Source: Ophiocordyceps camponoti-saundersi (nom. inval.) | Taxonomy: Eukaryota; Ascomycota; Sordariomycetes; Hypocreales; Ophiocordycipitaceae | Reading direction: 5' to 3' | NCBI GenBank assembly: GCA_003339415.1 | Contig: PDHQ01000011.1 | Coordinates: 186,001-250,000, forward strand | DNA: 64,000 bases | Part shown: in pieces, positions 10,777 through 22,118 of the stretch | Layout of the letters: each line of letters begins with the position of its first letter | Position numbering within the stretch: position 1 is the stretch's first letter | Notes under the pieces: model-generated | What the model was told of the DNA's origin: nothing | Database searches by the model: none | The model's input: only the letters and a program-made list of their open reading frames with translations | Program-made: the position numbers and the translations under genes

Positions 10777-11878
10777 TCACTTCTTGGTCGGTGCCCGAGT
10801 GTAGAGCTTCTCGCCATTCTTCTCGAAACCAGCGATAACAGATTGCCCCTTTTCATCAACCAGCCACTCAGCAAAGGCCTTTGACATCTCTTGATTGTTG
10901 CCCTTGGCCCCGATCAGGAGATGGGCCGGGTTGAGGAGCACGTCGTCCTCGTTGTCGGTGCCCTTGCTGTAGATGACTACCTGTTCCCGCACGGTTTGGT
11001 TGACGGAAAGAAGGGTGCCTCTGTCGGTGAGGGTGTAGGCGTTCATCTCCATGGCCATGGTAAGGGCCTGGATGGGGAACGCCTCGTAGCGTTGATACAG
11101 CGTGGAAGCGTTGTTGGTCCAAGGAACCTGTATCAGAGACACACAGATCTCTATGTCAGTGGAATCGCCCTCTTACTCTGTCTAGATGGACAGATGCGTA
11201 AAGAGAAAACTCACCTGACCAATGCTGGCAAACAACAAGGACTCCTTAATGTTGGTGGCCGACGCGTCATAACGGCTGAGGAAGCGAACGGGGGGATCCC
11301 CCTTCTTCTCTGCCTCCATGTTGATCCTGGCAAAAGCCCCCAGAGCGTCTGCCGACTCCGCCTCCACCTTTGCCGGGTTCGACTTGGGCCCGACCAGCAG
11401 GAAATGATCATTAAAGGCGTAGTAACTCGGAGACATGGCGATGCCCTCTTTGATGGCCAAGTCTTCCGCCGCCGTGTTGTACGTGATGCAGACGTCGACG
11501 TCGTCGGTCTCGAGCAACTTGATGCTTTGCGTGGTATCGCTCTTGTACCACGCTACTTGAAGCGTCTTGCCCTTTGTCTTGGCTTGATGCTCGATATAGG
11601 CATTTGCCAGCGCTGTTTTCGTATCGTTAGAAGATTCCATGTTGATGTGGAAGAAAGCCAAAGTTGATGGGTGAGTTGACGATACCTTCAATGAGCCCGC
11701 TTTGACCAGCACCGCCGTTGCCGATTCGAAGGATTGAAGAGTTTCCGGAACCTGATGCGCCGTATACGGCTTCTGGTTTGACGGATTTTTTGGCACCGTA
11801 TATCGCTTCCGGCTCGACGGCGACTGAGACGGTGGCTAGAGCCAGCAAGAAAAGGCTGATGAGCTGTGGCGAAGACAT
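10777..11878 (-). CDS. Secreted bacterial-type solute-binding protein (tungstate/phosphate-like periplasmic fold)
   Basis: The 313-residue spliced protein has a signal peptide (MSSPQLISLFLLALATVSVAV), then a type II periplasmic-binding-protein fold. Motifs include LRIGNGGAGQSGLIEALANAYIEHQ, VAWYKSDTT, DVCITYNTAAEDLAI, DHFLLVGPKSNPA, PVRFLSRYDASATNIKE, and near the C-terminus LLNPAHLLIGAKGNNQEMSKAF and WLVDEKGQSVIAGF. Introns are 11613-11685 and 11128-11214. In bacteria the fold delivers oxyanions such as tungstate or phosphate to ABC importers; filamentous fungi have secreted stand-alone members of unknown role. A short tandem echo, EA[IV]YGA twice, lies just after the signal peptide. No ABC permease is nearby, so ligand scavenging or sensing is only inference. 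A bacterial origin is plausible, but the two introns show it is long domesticated. Confidence 0.82.
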
Positions 11879-12779
11879 TATACTAAGGACTAACTGTAGA
11901 GGCGATTACTGAGAGGTGTTATCGAGTGTGAATGAAGGTTGAGAACTCGGCTGGGGGGTTATAGTAGGATCCTCTACCATGTGTGTGTGTGGTTGAGGTT
12001 GGGCTTATATGTATAAGTATAACACGACCAGGCATATATGTAGGTCCAACACAAGGGCCAACCCGGCTGTCTATTTCCATGTAAAGCTTCTGGAAGAAGT
12101 TGGGAACGAAAGCTTAGCCTGATGGCACAAGTCATTACGTGCTGTCATTCACGACACACAGCCTGACACACATACGAGACCATCAAACATGTAGGTGTGT
12201 ATGAGTATTTTTATGCATCTCGTATTGATGAGTTGTAATAAGTCGCTTATGTACGTTTGGGTTTCGGATCAGTTGTCTATGTATGCTTGAGAGTGCTATT
12301 TGGCTCGATACGAAACCCCATAGTCGATGGAAAATCCCGCTGTCCGGGCTGTGTCAGGAAAGATCTGTTTACTGAAAACATACATACATACGGGGGGCTT
12401 GTCAAGTCACAAGCCATTTGCCGTCATAGACCGACAGACAGTTGCAAACGAGTCAGTTAGTTAGGCACTCTTTGTCCGAGTGAATAAAGATTAATGCCGT
12501 GTCTTTTACACAGAAATGAAGATGGCCATGTCTTTGTAGGTTGTGTATGTATGTATTATATGGTATGAACTATGTAAAGCCTGTGTTTACGGATAAAGCT
12601 TCTTTCTTTATGACTTCATCCTCGATGCATTCATACATCGTGTCTATATCGATGCTAGGACTTGACATCACAAAGAAGTGTACCTATATATGGGGTCTGT
12701 GGAAACAGATTTATACAGGCACATATGCAAAACGTCATGCATAAACGCGGCAGCCTACATACACATTATACATATATAC
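11879..12779. other. Intergenic, un-RIPped flank of the first retrotransposon
   Basis: About 900 bp of normal composition with CA-, CATA- and GTGT-type microsatellite stretches and TATA-like sequence near 12005-12020 (upstream of the minus-strand solute-binding gene). ORFs at 12257-12460 and 12541-12744 have no coding features. The sequence ends in an AT-rich CATA-like tract where the retrotransposon is inserted. Confidence 0.45.
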
Positions 12780-13076
12780 TGTCAGAGGGCTAAGACAAGG
12801 GTAGGTTAGGCGTGTGTTTTTATTATCCTTTAAGGCGTGCAGGCATCATAGCAACGGATCCGCAGCCTAGGAAACGGAATTCCTATTAGGAAAAGGGCTA
12901 TATCTAGGGCAATATATAGGATATAGGAATAAAGGCTTATTTATAAAGGTATTACGGTATAAAAGGCTAATACGGAAAGTTCTTATTATATATATAAAGA
13001 TAATAATAATTCCCTCTATTTTAAAAAGGTAAATATATTAATTAATATAATTTATACGCCTCCTCCTTATCTAATA
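12780..13076 (+). repeat. 5' LTR of retrotransposon 1
   Basis: 297 bp, the same length as the 3' copy. It starts TGTCAG; the end is CTAATA, the RIP form of CTGACA. The first 90 or so bases keep TG/CA dinucleotides; the rest is mutated. Confidence 0.88.
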
Positions 13077-13089
13077 GTTATAAGCTTAG
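13077..13089 (+). other. Candidate primer-binding site of retrotransposon 1
   Basis: Directly after the 5' LTR lies gttataagcttag. Undoing G-to-A and C-to-T changes brings it close to the complement of the initiator-methionine tRNA anticodon arm (GTTATGAGCCC), the half-tRNA primer known for Copia-type elements. The match is partial and rests on remembered tRNA sequence. Confidence 0.45.
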
Positions 13090-16000
13090 TTAATATTTTT
13101 TAATTTAATTTATTTAATTTTATTATTTTTATAGCTTATATAGCTTATACCTTATAAATTTACTTAATTAATTAAGCCCTTATAAAAATAAAGCTATTAT
13201 TATTTTTTTTAATAAATTTATAATTTTTAAATTTATTAATTTTTAATTATAATTAATAATTTTAATAATATAATAACTAATATAATAGTAAATTTTATAA
13301 TATTAGTTAAACTTACTTTTATTTTTAAAAACTTTAAAAATTAAACTAATTAATATTAAAATATTATTAATATAATATAAAGCTATAATATTTAATTTTT
13401 TATAAACTTAGAAATATAAAAAACTTTTATAAAGCTAAATTAATTAGAAATCCTATTTATAAGCTTAGGAGGTTAAATAAAAAGCGAGACTTTTAACTTT
13501 AAGACTTTTTAATTACTTAGAGAAAAATATAAAATATTTACTTTTTTAAATTTTTAAAAAAACTTAAAGGAATATTATCGGATAAGGAAAATATTAGAGG
13601 GGATAAATCCCTTTATCTAAGTAGGCCTCTTATTAGCTTATTAATCCCTAATCTAAAAGGATTTCTCTTTTAAGGAGAAACTTATTATTTTTTAAGCCCT
13701 TATATAACTTAGAGAAATAGCTAAATATAAGTTAGCTAAAAATAAGTTATAGAATCTTTTTTTATAAAACCTTTTTAAAAAAGATATTAATAACTAAGTT
13801 ATTTAATTAATCTAAGTATAATATATTTATTTATAACTAAATAGCGTAAAGTTTACCGATAAGGTATATATTAAGTATTTTATTTACGTAATAAAAGATC
13901 GATATCCCTTATTTATATAGATAATATAATATAATTTTAATCTAATTTATTATAAAGACTGCGGAAAAGCTTTTTAATTTATTAATATTTTTTAGGAGTT
14001 TAGAAGGGCTAATTATAAGGCCCCTAAGCCTAACTAAATTAAGAAGAAAATAGCTTTTATTATTTACGATAATTTTAAGTAATAAATAAAAGTAAATATT
14101 TTATAGAATAAAGATTAAAATAGCCGCCTAGTAAAATAAGCCCCTCCCTTTTCTTTTTTAACTAACGATTTTAAAAAGTATAACGCTTAAATTTATACTT
14201 AATATAGCTAAAAATATTTTTAAGAGTTTAAAAGGAAGGAAAATTATTAGAAAAGGTATTTTTATATTCTCCCTAATTTAATCTTTTTTTTTCTATAAAA
14301 TTAAATTAATCTTAATAATAACTTTTTTTAATAAGTTATAGATAAGGTAGCTTATAATCGATTAACTTAATAGAAAGTTAATTAATAAAAGAAAGAAAAT
14401 AAAAAAATTACTAGCTAATAGAGGGATAAGAAAACCTTAGGCGTTTTTATAGCTTTAGGGAATCCCGCTTTAAAGGGTACGAAGATAAAAGATAGCGTCC
14501 TTCTTAATAGGGGGTATTTAATATATATCTTTAACTCCCTTAACTAGTTTAATATTTTTAACCCGAACGCCTAAGCTAATCTTACCGTTATTATAACTAA
14601 GGTTATTATCTTAAGGGTAAAAACGGTTATATTAATAATAAAAATAGGTTATTATATAACCTTTATTAATATTAAGTTTAACTTTAATTTTAATACTAAT
14701 CTTATCTTTTTAATAGTTTTTATAAAAAAGGGTTACGCTTAGAATAACCTTATAAGCTAACTTTATAATTTAAAAAATAAAATAACTTTTTATTATATAG
14801 TTATAAAAATTAAGTAGCCTTAGCTATAAGTTATTAAACTAATCCTTATAGCCTTACTTAACTTATAGTTCTCTTAACTTATCGTAAAGATAGATAATAA
14901 CTTATAGCACGCTTATATAAGCTATCTAGGAGCTAAGGTATAAGCTTTGCTAGGTAAGTTACTAAAAGTTAATATTAGTAAGGCTATCCTAATAACTAAT
15001 TATAAGATTTATATAACTACTAAGCTTAGAAAGGAAAGATTATAAGTACCTTATTAGGCCTCGTAGCCTTAATACTCCTAAGCTATTATCTTATTTAATC
15101 TATTCTATATAAGTATAAGGTATAATAAATTAAATTATCTAGCCCTTTTTACTTACCGCTTTACGGGGGAAAGGAGAGGCTACGATATTCTTTATAAAAC
15201 GGATTTACTATCTATTTAGGTTAAATTTATAGCTTATATTACCTAAGCCTTTAATCTAAAAGTATTAATTATCCTAATAAATTATAAAAAGGCCCTCTTT
15301 ACTAAGGCTTTCTAGGATAATATAGTATTTAAGGGTATTAATATTTAATTTACCTCTCTAATATATATATACTAAAATAGTTATATAGAGAGGTTAAGAG
15401 GTATCGTAACCTATATAGCTACTTACCTTCTTATATAATTAAGTTTCCCTTATAATATATAGCTAATAGCTATATAAATAGCTATTTACTTACTTAATAA
15501 GACGCCTTATAAGGTAGATAAGAGGGTAGCTATATAGCTAATTAAATAAAGGCTTTATTAGCTTAAGACTTATAACCCTTAGTAAGAGGGTTATCTATAA
15601 AATTATCTTATTTAAAACTTACGGTATATTAGGGCTTATAATTATAAGGCGTTTCCTATAATAAGGAAAGCTATAAGAGGCCTTTAAAGTAAATTCGATC
15701 TAAAAGCTTATATTAGCTATTTAGCCGGTATTACCTCCTCCTTATAATACCTAATTTAAGTACCTTTCTTAAAAAAGTATTTTTTAATTAGCATTTTATT
15801 TATAACTTTTAATAAGAAGGTATTTTATAAGTAAGATTATAAGAATACCCCTTAGCTAGAAAAAGCCCTTTATTAGGTCTCTATAGTTAAGGATTAAGAG
15901 GAGGAAGTTAATAATAATAATCTCTTCGGGCCCTTATAATAAGAAAAGCCCGGTATACGTAACTTAGCTAGTAATAATATTTAGTCTTAAGAAACGCTTA

Positions 16001-16190
16001 AAAACGCGTTTTCCGGCCTTTTTAATTAATCTAGCGTTAAAAAGTAGGATAACGGTTATCCTAGCGCCGGACTTATAAATCCCTTAGTAAAAGAGGCGGA
16101 AACGCCCTCTTATATATATAATACCTCTTACCCCTAACTCCCTTAATTAGATAGGGAATTTAGCCTTTATCCTCTCTTAAGCTTTTATAA

Positions 16191-18072
16191 TAATAATAAT
16201 AATAATATTATTACGCTAGTATACTTTATATAGCTTAGAACTATTCTATATATATTCTAGGAGGGGGAAAAACCGGAGAACCCGGGGTAAAACCCTCCCC
16301 TTAAGTATTACCTTAGCTTCGGGTCGGACTACGCCCGCACCCGGCACTTTATACTTTTAATAAGTTAGGTAATAACTAGCAGCTAAGGAAGCCGATATAT
16401 CCCCCGGAATAGAGCTTATAGTAATAAGTATATATATAGTCCGGGTCTAGTGCGGAGTCCGCATAGCTTACTTATTTTCCTAGCTATTATTATCGCTATA
16501 AACCGAGTCCCCGCGCTTAATTAGGGCGGCCTTAATAATCCGGTTAATTAAAGCCTAATTAATATAGCTAAGGAATATATAAAGGTTTTACTAGCTTATA
16601 ACGGACCTTATAATAGCTAGTCCTAAAAGGCGGCCTAACTATCGTAGCGGAGCCGCGGATAAGTTTAGAGAGGGGGTCGGAGGCGAAATTATTATATTCG
16701 CTCTCTAGCGTTTCCGCCCTAGCTACTACTAGACTTCGGTTAGCGCCGGAGGGGGAGGAGGGGCGGTATATATAGAGTTCCGATCCGTAAATCTCTAAAG
16801 TTAGGAAATATAAGTATTATTCGCCCGGTCCTACGCCGCTCTTATCTTAAGGTAAAGTTAACTTTACCTAAAATAAGTCCCCCGATAAAAAAAGTAATAG
16901 TATAGTCTTTTTCTATACGCTATAAGGTAAGCTAACTCGCCCTCTATATACGGAGAGGCGGAGTACTAGCTATATTATAGCTTCGCTATATAGTATTTAG
17001 TAATATATTTAAGCTAATAATATTTAAAATATTACTAAGGTTAGACTTTTAGCGTATAAGGTTTTATATTAAAAATCTCTACTTATATTATTATACCTCC
17101 GTTATAAATCCGGTTTATATTTACTATATTATTAATAGTAATTATAAGGGAACTTTACTAAGTTCCTAAATAATATTTTTTCGCGTATAGTTATATTATT
17201 AAAACCTTATTCGAAAACTTAATCTTTTTCTAAAAGGCCTCCTTATCGCCTTATTATAAGGCCCGCGCTAATACCCCTTTTATAATAAGAATATAACCTC
17301 CGCTAGTTAAGCGTACCTTTTCTCCGAAAATAATATAAAGCTACCTTAAATTAAACCGAAGCTTATAAATAATATTTTAGAAAATTACTATAATATTACC
17401 GCTAAGTAATTTCCTTACTATAAGGGCTTAGCTTTACTTATAAAGTTTATAGTTAATATTTATTATAGTTACCTTAAGGCTTTAGATTTAGAATAATATA
17501 GCGATAAAATTAGAGTAAATTATAAACTAATACTTATATCGCTTAGGAACTTATTTCTTAATAATTTTCTCTAGCGCTTTAGCTATAATTATAGCTTATA
17601 TTAGAGGAGTTCCGCTCCCTCTAGAGCTATAGAAAAAAGAGGAAACCGCGGCTATAATAGCTGAGGAAATATTACTAACTAATAGAATCGGAGTAGGGGG
17701 GGCGCCTCCCCGGACCCTCTCGGACTCCGCTACTTATTCGATAATTACTTATATAGAGACTAAGGCGTCCCTTAAAATAATCTTACTAATACTCGCCTTA
17801 GCTTCTAATAGGGTAAGAGGTATAGTAAACTTTTAGGTCTAAGTTTATTATAATTTAGAATAGAGCTATATTCTAAGTAAAAAATTTTCACGGTTACGAT
17901 TAACTTATATAGCGTCGCCCTCCCCCCCGGAGTCGCTCCGGGCGCGGCTTAAGGCTATCGCTACGGGGTAACGGAAAAAGCGGAGTCTGCTTATAATATA
18001 AGAATAAGGGTTTCGTATCCGCGTCGCTATAAGCGCGGAATCCGTAAAATATATAAAAGTTAAAAGTTTTTA
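16191..18072. mobile_element. Nested insertion of unknown class inside retrotransposon 1
   Basis: Element 2 lacks this 1.88-kb stretch at the matching place (about 25.22 kb). The insert is flanked by a direct repeat of about 16 bp (tcttaagcttttataa at 16175-16190 and 18073-18088). Its left edge begins with a (TAA)n run. Long variable target duplications and a simple-repeat tail fit a truncated non-LTR element in reverse orientation, but no coding motif was recognised. It is less AT-rich than the host element, with residual GC-rich patches, yet also RIP-mutated. Confidence 0.6.
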
Positions 18073-20331
18073 TCTTAAGCTTTTATAAATAAGCCTTATT
18101 AGGATTATTTACCGAAGCCCCTTTTTATATATAAAAAGGCTTATAATAAGCCTAATAAGGTATAATAGCTAAAGGCTATAAAGGTTAAATTAATAAGGAT
18201 AAAGGATTATAAAGTTACTAAAGAGATTTTAATAGCCGCTATACTTTAAAGGTAGCGGTTAATTAATCTTAAATAAGTTTTTATTTATAAGTATAACTTA
18301 TAAAGCTTCCTTTAAAAGTATAAAGCTTATATTATTATATACGGAAATAAGTAACTGCTAAACGAATTATTTATATACGCTTATATACTAGTAGTATAAA
18401 TATTCCGGCTATTAATAGCCTTAATAGCCTATTTTAACCTTAAAGCTTAGTAATATAACTTCGTTAACGCTTTTTATAATAGTAATCTTAATAAGGAAGT
18501 TTATTATAAGCTTCTACCTAGCTTTAATAAGCTAGGCTAGGCTTAGAGGTTAAAAAAGGCTCTTTATAGCTTTTAATAATCCCCTCTTTTTTAGTATAAA
18601 TTACTTATAGCTTAGCTAATAGAATAAGGCTATAAAGCTATTTCTAAAAACCCCTATATTATAATAAATAGGAAGATTATTATTTTCTTTTATATCGATA
18701 ATCTTATAGCTTTATTTAGGAAAGATTAAATAGATAAATATAATAAATTTCGAGAGGCTATCGAAAAGGCCTTTTAAATTAAGGATCTTAAGGACCTTCG
18801 CTAGTTCCTAAATATTAATATTATTAAGGATAGAGCTAATCGGCGTCTATTCCTAAGTTAGAAATGCTATATTTAAAAGGTTATAATAAAATTTAAAAGG
18901 CTCCTAGTAAAAAAAACTTAGCTATAGCTTATAACGCTTATAAAGATCCCCCCCTTTAAGGGGTAAGTAATAAAAGAAAAGATTAAGTAATATTAAGCTA
19001 TTATCGAAAGCCTAATATACGCTATTATTATTATACGGGCTAATATTATATTTATTATTAGCTAACTTATATAAGGCCTTATTAATCTTAGCCCTTAATA
19101 TCTATAATTTATAATCTAAGTTATAAAATTCCTTCGTAATACTTAGAACCTCTTAATTAGCTATAATAGTAATAATTTAACTATTATAGCTATATCTAAC
19201 GCTTTATTTAGGGATAACTACGATCGAAAAAGCACTAGAGGCTTTATTATCCGAGTTTTTAGGGGTATAGTTATCTTTAAATTTAGAAAATAAGATATAG
19301 TAACGATTTCCTTAATAGAGGCTAAGTTCCTAGCCCTATTATACGTTATAAAGGAAATCTAAGCTTTTAAGAGGCTATATAAATAAGTTTAATTTTACTT
19401 ATTAGAAAATATTATAGTTTATTATAATAACTTATAAACTATTAAGTTAATTAAAAAGGAGAACTTAAGGTTAAAGACTAAGCTCCTTTACGTTAATATA
19501 TACTCTTACTAGTTACGTTAAGAGGTTTAGTTAGGCTATACGAAGATTAGCTAAATAGAAACTTCCGGTATAATAACGGATAAACTAACTAAGCTGCTTT
19601 AAAGGGAGAAATTCCGTACTTTTTAGAAGGAAATTAGGCTTGCGAAGCTATATATAGATCCGAGGAATTAAAGGGAAGAAAATACCTCTTAATTAACTTA
19701 TTAATTAAAGCCTAAGGGGAAGAAAATACCTTTTATAAGCCTTATTAAAATAGGTAATTATACTTATCTTTTTTAGTCTTATATATTAAATCTAAACTTA
19801 TATATTTATAATTAATCTTATTAATTATAACTTAAATATTACTTTAAATTATTATTATTTCCTTATTATTAAACTAATCTTCTTTATAATCGCTATATAT
19901 ATTTATTTCGTTACTCCTTAATTACTATTACGATATTTTTCTTATCGGTTAAATAATACCCTTATCCTAGGATTATCTCTTTTATTATCTATTTTAATTA
20001 GGGAGATTATTTTAAAATATTATAAACCTTCGATTGCGATATTTTCGTTTTCTCTACGAATTTTTCCTTTCTAATTTTTTTAACTTATCTATTAGTTTTT
20101 TTATTATTAAGGTAATATAGTAAACTTATTAAAATATATAAAAAAGGATAAAAAGTTAGTAATACCTAAAAATACTACTAATAAGACTAATTAGGGAAAA
20201 CCCCTAGCTAAGTAATTTAGCTATTTCGCTATAATAAGGGGGCCCTTAATCCCCTTATTATAGCTAGGTAACTAAGCTACCTAACTAAGGGCCTCCCTTA
20301 TATAGTAATTCCTAAATATATATACTAAGAA

Positions 20332-20405
20332 GGTATTAGGAATCGAACCTAGTCTTATTAAGGGCTCGGCTATAAGAATAACTACTTAACCGTTATCTAA
20401 TATTT
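20332..20405 (-). other. tRNA-like segment in retrotransposon 1 (antisense, degenerate)
   Basis: Read on the minus strand it contains a perfect B-box (GGTTCGATTCC) and a T-arm CTAGG/CCTA(G). A D-arm TAAC/GTTA is present, and the acceptor strands can pair once RIP changes are undone. The anticodon arm is atypical, with a loop of about 13 nt. The same segment lies at the same place in element 2. Confidence 0.5.
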
Positions 20406-20556
20406 TCTAAGCTAAATAAACTAACTTATAAAGCTTACTATAAATTAGCCCTTAATATTTTCCTTAATTATTACGAGAAATTTTAAATAAGCTTTTTAAA
20501 AAGTAAGTATTACTTACCCGGCTTAGAAAGCGGTATATATAGCACTTATAAGGGTA

Positions 20557-20853
20557 TATTAGAGGGCTAAGATAAAGGTAAGTTAGGCGTATATTTTTAT
20601 TATCTTTTAAGGCGTATAGGTATTATAATAATAGATCCGTAGCCTAGGAAACGGAATTCCTATTAGGAAAAGGGCTATATCCGGGGTAATATATAAGATA
20701 TAGGAATAAAGGCTTATTTATAAGGGTATTATAGTATAAGAGGCCGATACGGAAGGTTCTTATTATATATATAAAGATAACGATAATTCCCTCCGTTTTG
20801 AGAGGGTAAGCATATTAATTAATGCAATTTGCACGCCTCCTCCTTGTCTGACA
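20557..20853 (+). repeat. 3' LTR of retrotransposon 1
   Basis: 297 bp, starting TATTAG (RIP form of TGTCAG) and ending CTGACA. The last 45 or so bases keep TG and CA dinucleotides and look unmutated. Confidence 0.88.
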
Positions 20854-21820
20854 CATACATATCTACATACATACACACTCGATCCTTCATCATCATGCCT
20901 CCCACCCCCCTTTCCTGTATAAAGAGGCTATATCTTTACCCTTCTCAGTCCCCTCCAACTGAACAGCTGAAATCCACTGCATCGCTGTTAGGTAACAAAA
21001 TAAGCATCATGTCCGACTGGCAGAACAACTACACTTCTTTACTGTCCTCACCGTTTGCGGCTTTTTCTTAAACAACAGCCATCATTCTTCTCACCAAGTC
21101 ATGTTCTCATAGAGTCATAAGCTGAAAAGAGTCACGTAGGAGGGTTTAAGCTCTACAAGTTCCAGGCAGATGATAACTGCAAATACGGTCCCCCCACGTT
21201 TAAACCCGGACATCGTATTCATCAAACACGGAAGAATCGGCATCGACATGATGAGAAGAGCAGCAGCAGAAAATAGCAGTCGTGACGGCATATCCTTTCA
21301 CGTTATCCGGATGCGGTGATGAACAATCTTAATCTTCCCTTTATCGCACATGCTGCATGAGCTCTGACCAAGGCAGCAGGGTATATCCCTTCTGATATGA
21401 GCTGCGACACCCTCGTGACCTACAAAGAGGCACCACCTGTACGGCCTTATACATACTCGGTCATGGCCGTCTCCACTATTCATCGTATCCCAACAACTAT
21501 TTCCGGCATCGTTGAAACCCAGATCGCAGGGACGGATGCTTCCTTGCCTAGCACACACGTATAATTACGGTTCTAGTAAGGCGTCGACGAGGTTAAGAGC
21601 GTATCGAGGTGAAAGCAGACAGTTTGTACATACATATGTTTTGTACGGGGTTTTCCTTGCTGTTATGGTGATCCATCCTAGTATTACTCGTTGTGCTTAT
21701 GCCCAAGGGGGCTGCTCCCGTAGAGCAGATTCAAGCATCGAATCCAAAGAGGTTCGTGAAAGGAATTTTTCCCTCGGGTGCCCTACATACATATGTACTG
21801 TCCACACATGCATAGCATAC
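20854..21820. other. 967-bp un-RIPped island between the two retrotransposons
   Basis: Normal base composition with TG and CA present, bounded by CATAC on both sides. ORFs include 20829-21071 plus and a Cys-rich 86-codon frame at 21298-21558 minus that opens with GTG rather than ATG. I cannot support a gene here. Confidence 0.6.
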
Positions 21821-22118
21821 TATCAGAGGGCTAAGACAAGAGTGGGTTAGGCGTGTATTTTTGTTATCCCTTAAGGCGTGCAGTTATTATAGTAACGGCT
21901 CCGTAACCTAGGAAACGGAATTCCTATTAGGAAAAAGGGCTATATCTAGGGCAATATATAGGATATAGGAATAAAGGCTTATTTATAAGGGTATTACGGT
22001 ATAAGAGGTAAAAACGGATAGTTTTTATTATATATATAAAGATAACGATAATTCCCTCCGTTTTAGGAGGGTAAGTATATTAATTAATATAATTTATACG
22101 CCTCCTCCTTATCTAATA
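21821..22118 (+). repeat. 5' LTR of retrotransposon 2
   Basis: 298 bp; begins TATCAG (TGTCAG with G-to-A) and ends CTAATA. A candidate primer-binding site identical to that of element 1 follows at 22119-22131. Confidence 0.88.

Larger units (their letters stand above)
12780..20853 (+). mobile_element. Copia-type LTR retrotransposon 1, RIP-inactivated, with nested insertion
   Basis: The 8,074-bp element is bounded by 297-bp LTRs opening TGTCAG and closing CTGACA. The 3' flank is CATAC (20854-20858) and the 5' flank is TATAC (12775-12779), a 5-bp duplication with one C-to-T change. Coding capacity is destroyed: stops occur everywhere and CpA/TpG is nearly absent from about 12.9 to 20.8 kb. The domain order is still visible if C-to-T changes are allowed. 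Integrase C-terminal signature lies near 15.34-15.40 kb, reverse-transcriptase YVDD region near 18.69-18.71 kb, and RNase H STEAE region near 19.31-19.35 kb. Integrase upstream of reverse transcriptase identifies Copia rather than Gypsy. A 1.9-kb insertion splits integrase from reverse transcriptase. Orientation is plus. The element cannot be autonomous. Confidence 0.88.

Noticed and set aside
12257..12744. Two 67-codon plus-strand ORFs before retrotransposon 1
   Set aside because: Microsatellite-like DNA; no features beyond being open.
12840..20560. CRISPR-like or satellite array in the AT-rich block
   Set aside because: No regular spacer-repeat pattern; repetition is explained by two related LTR elements and RIP-driven low complexity.
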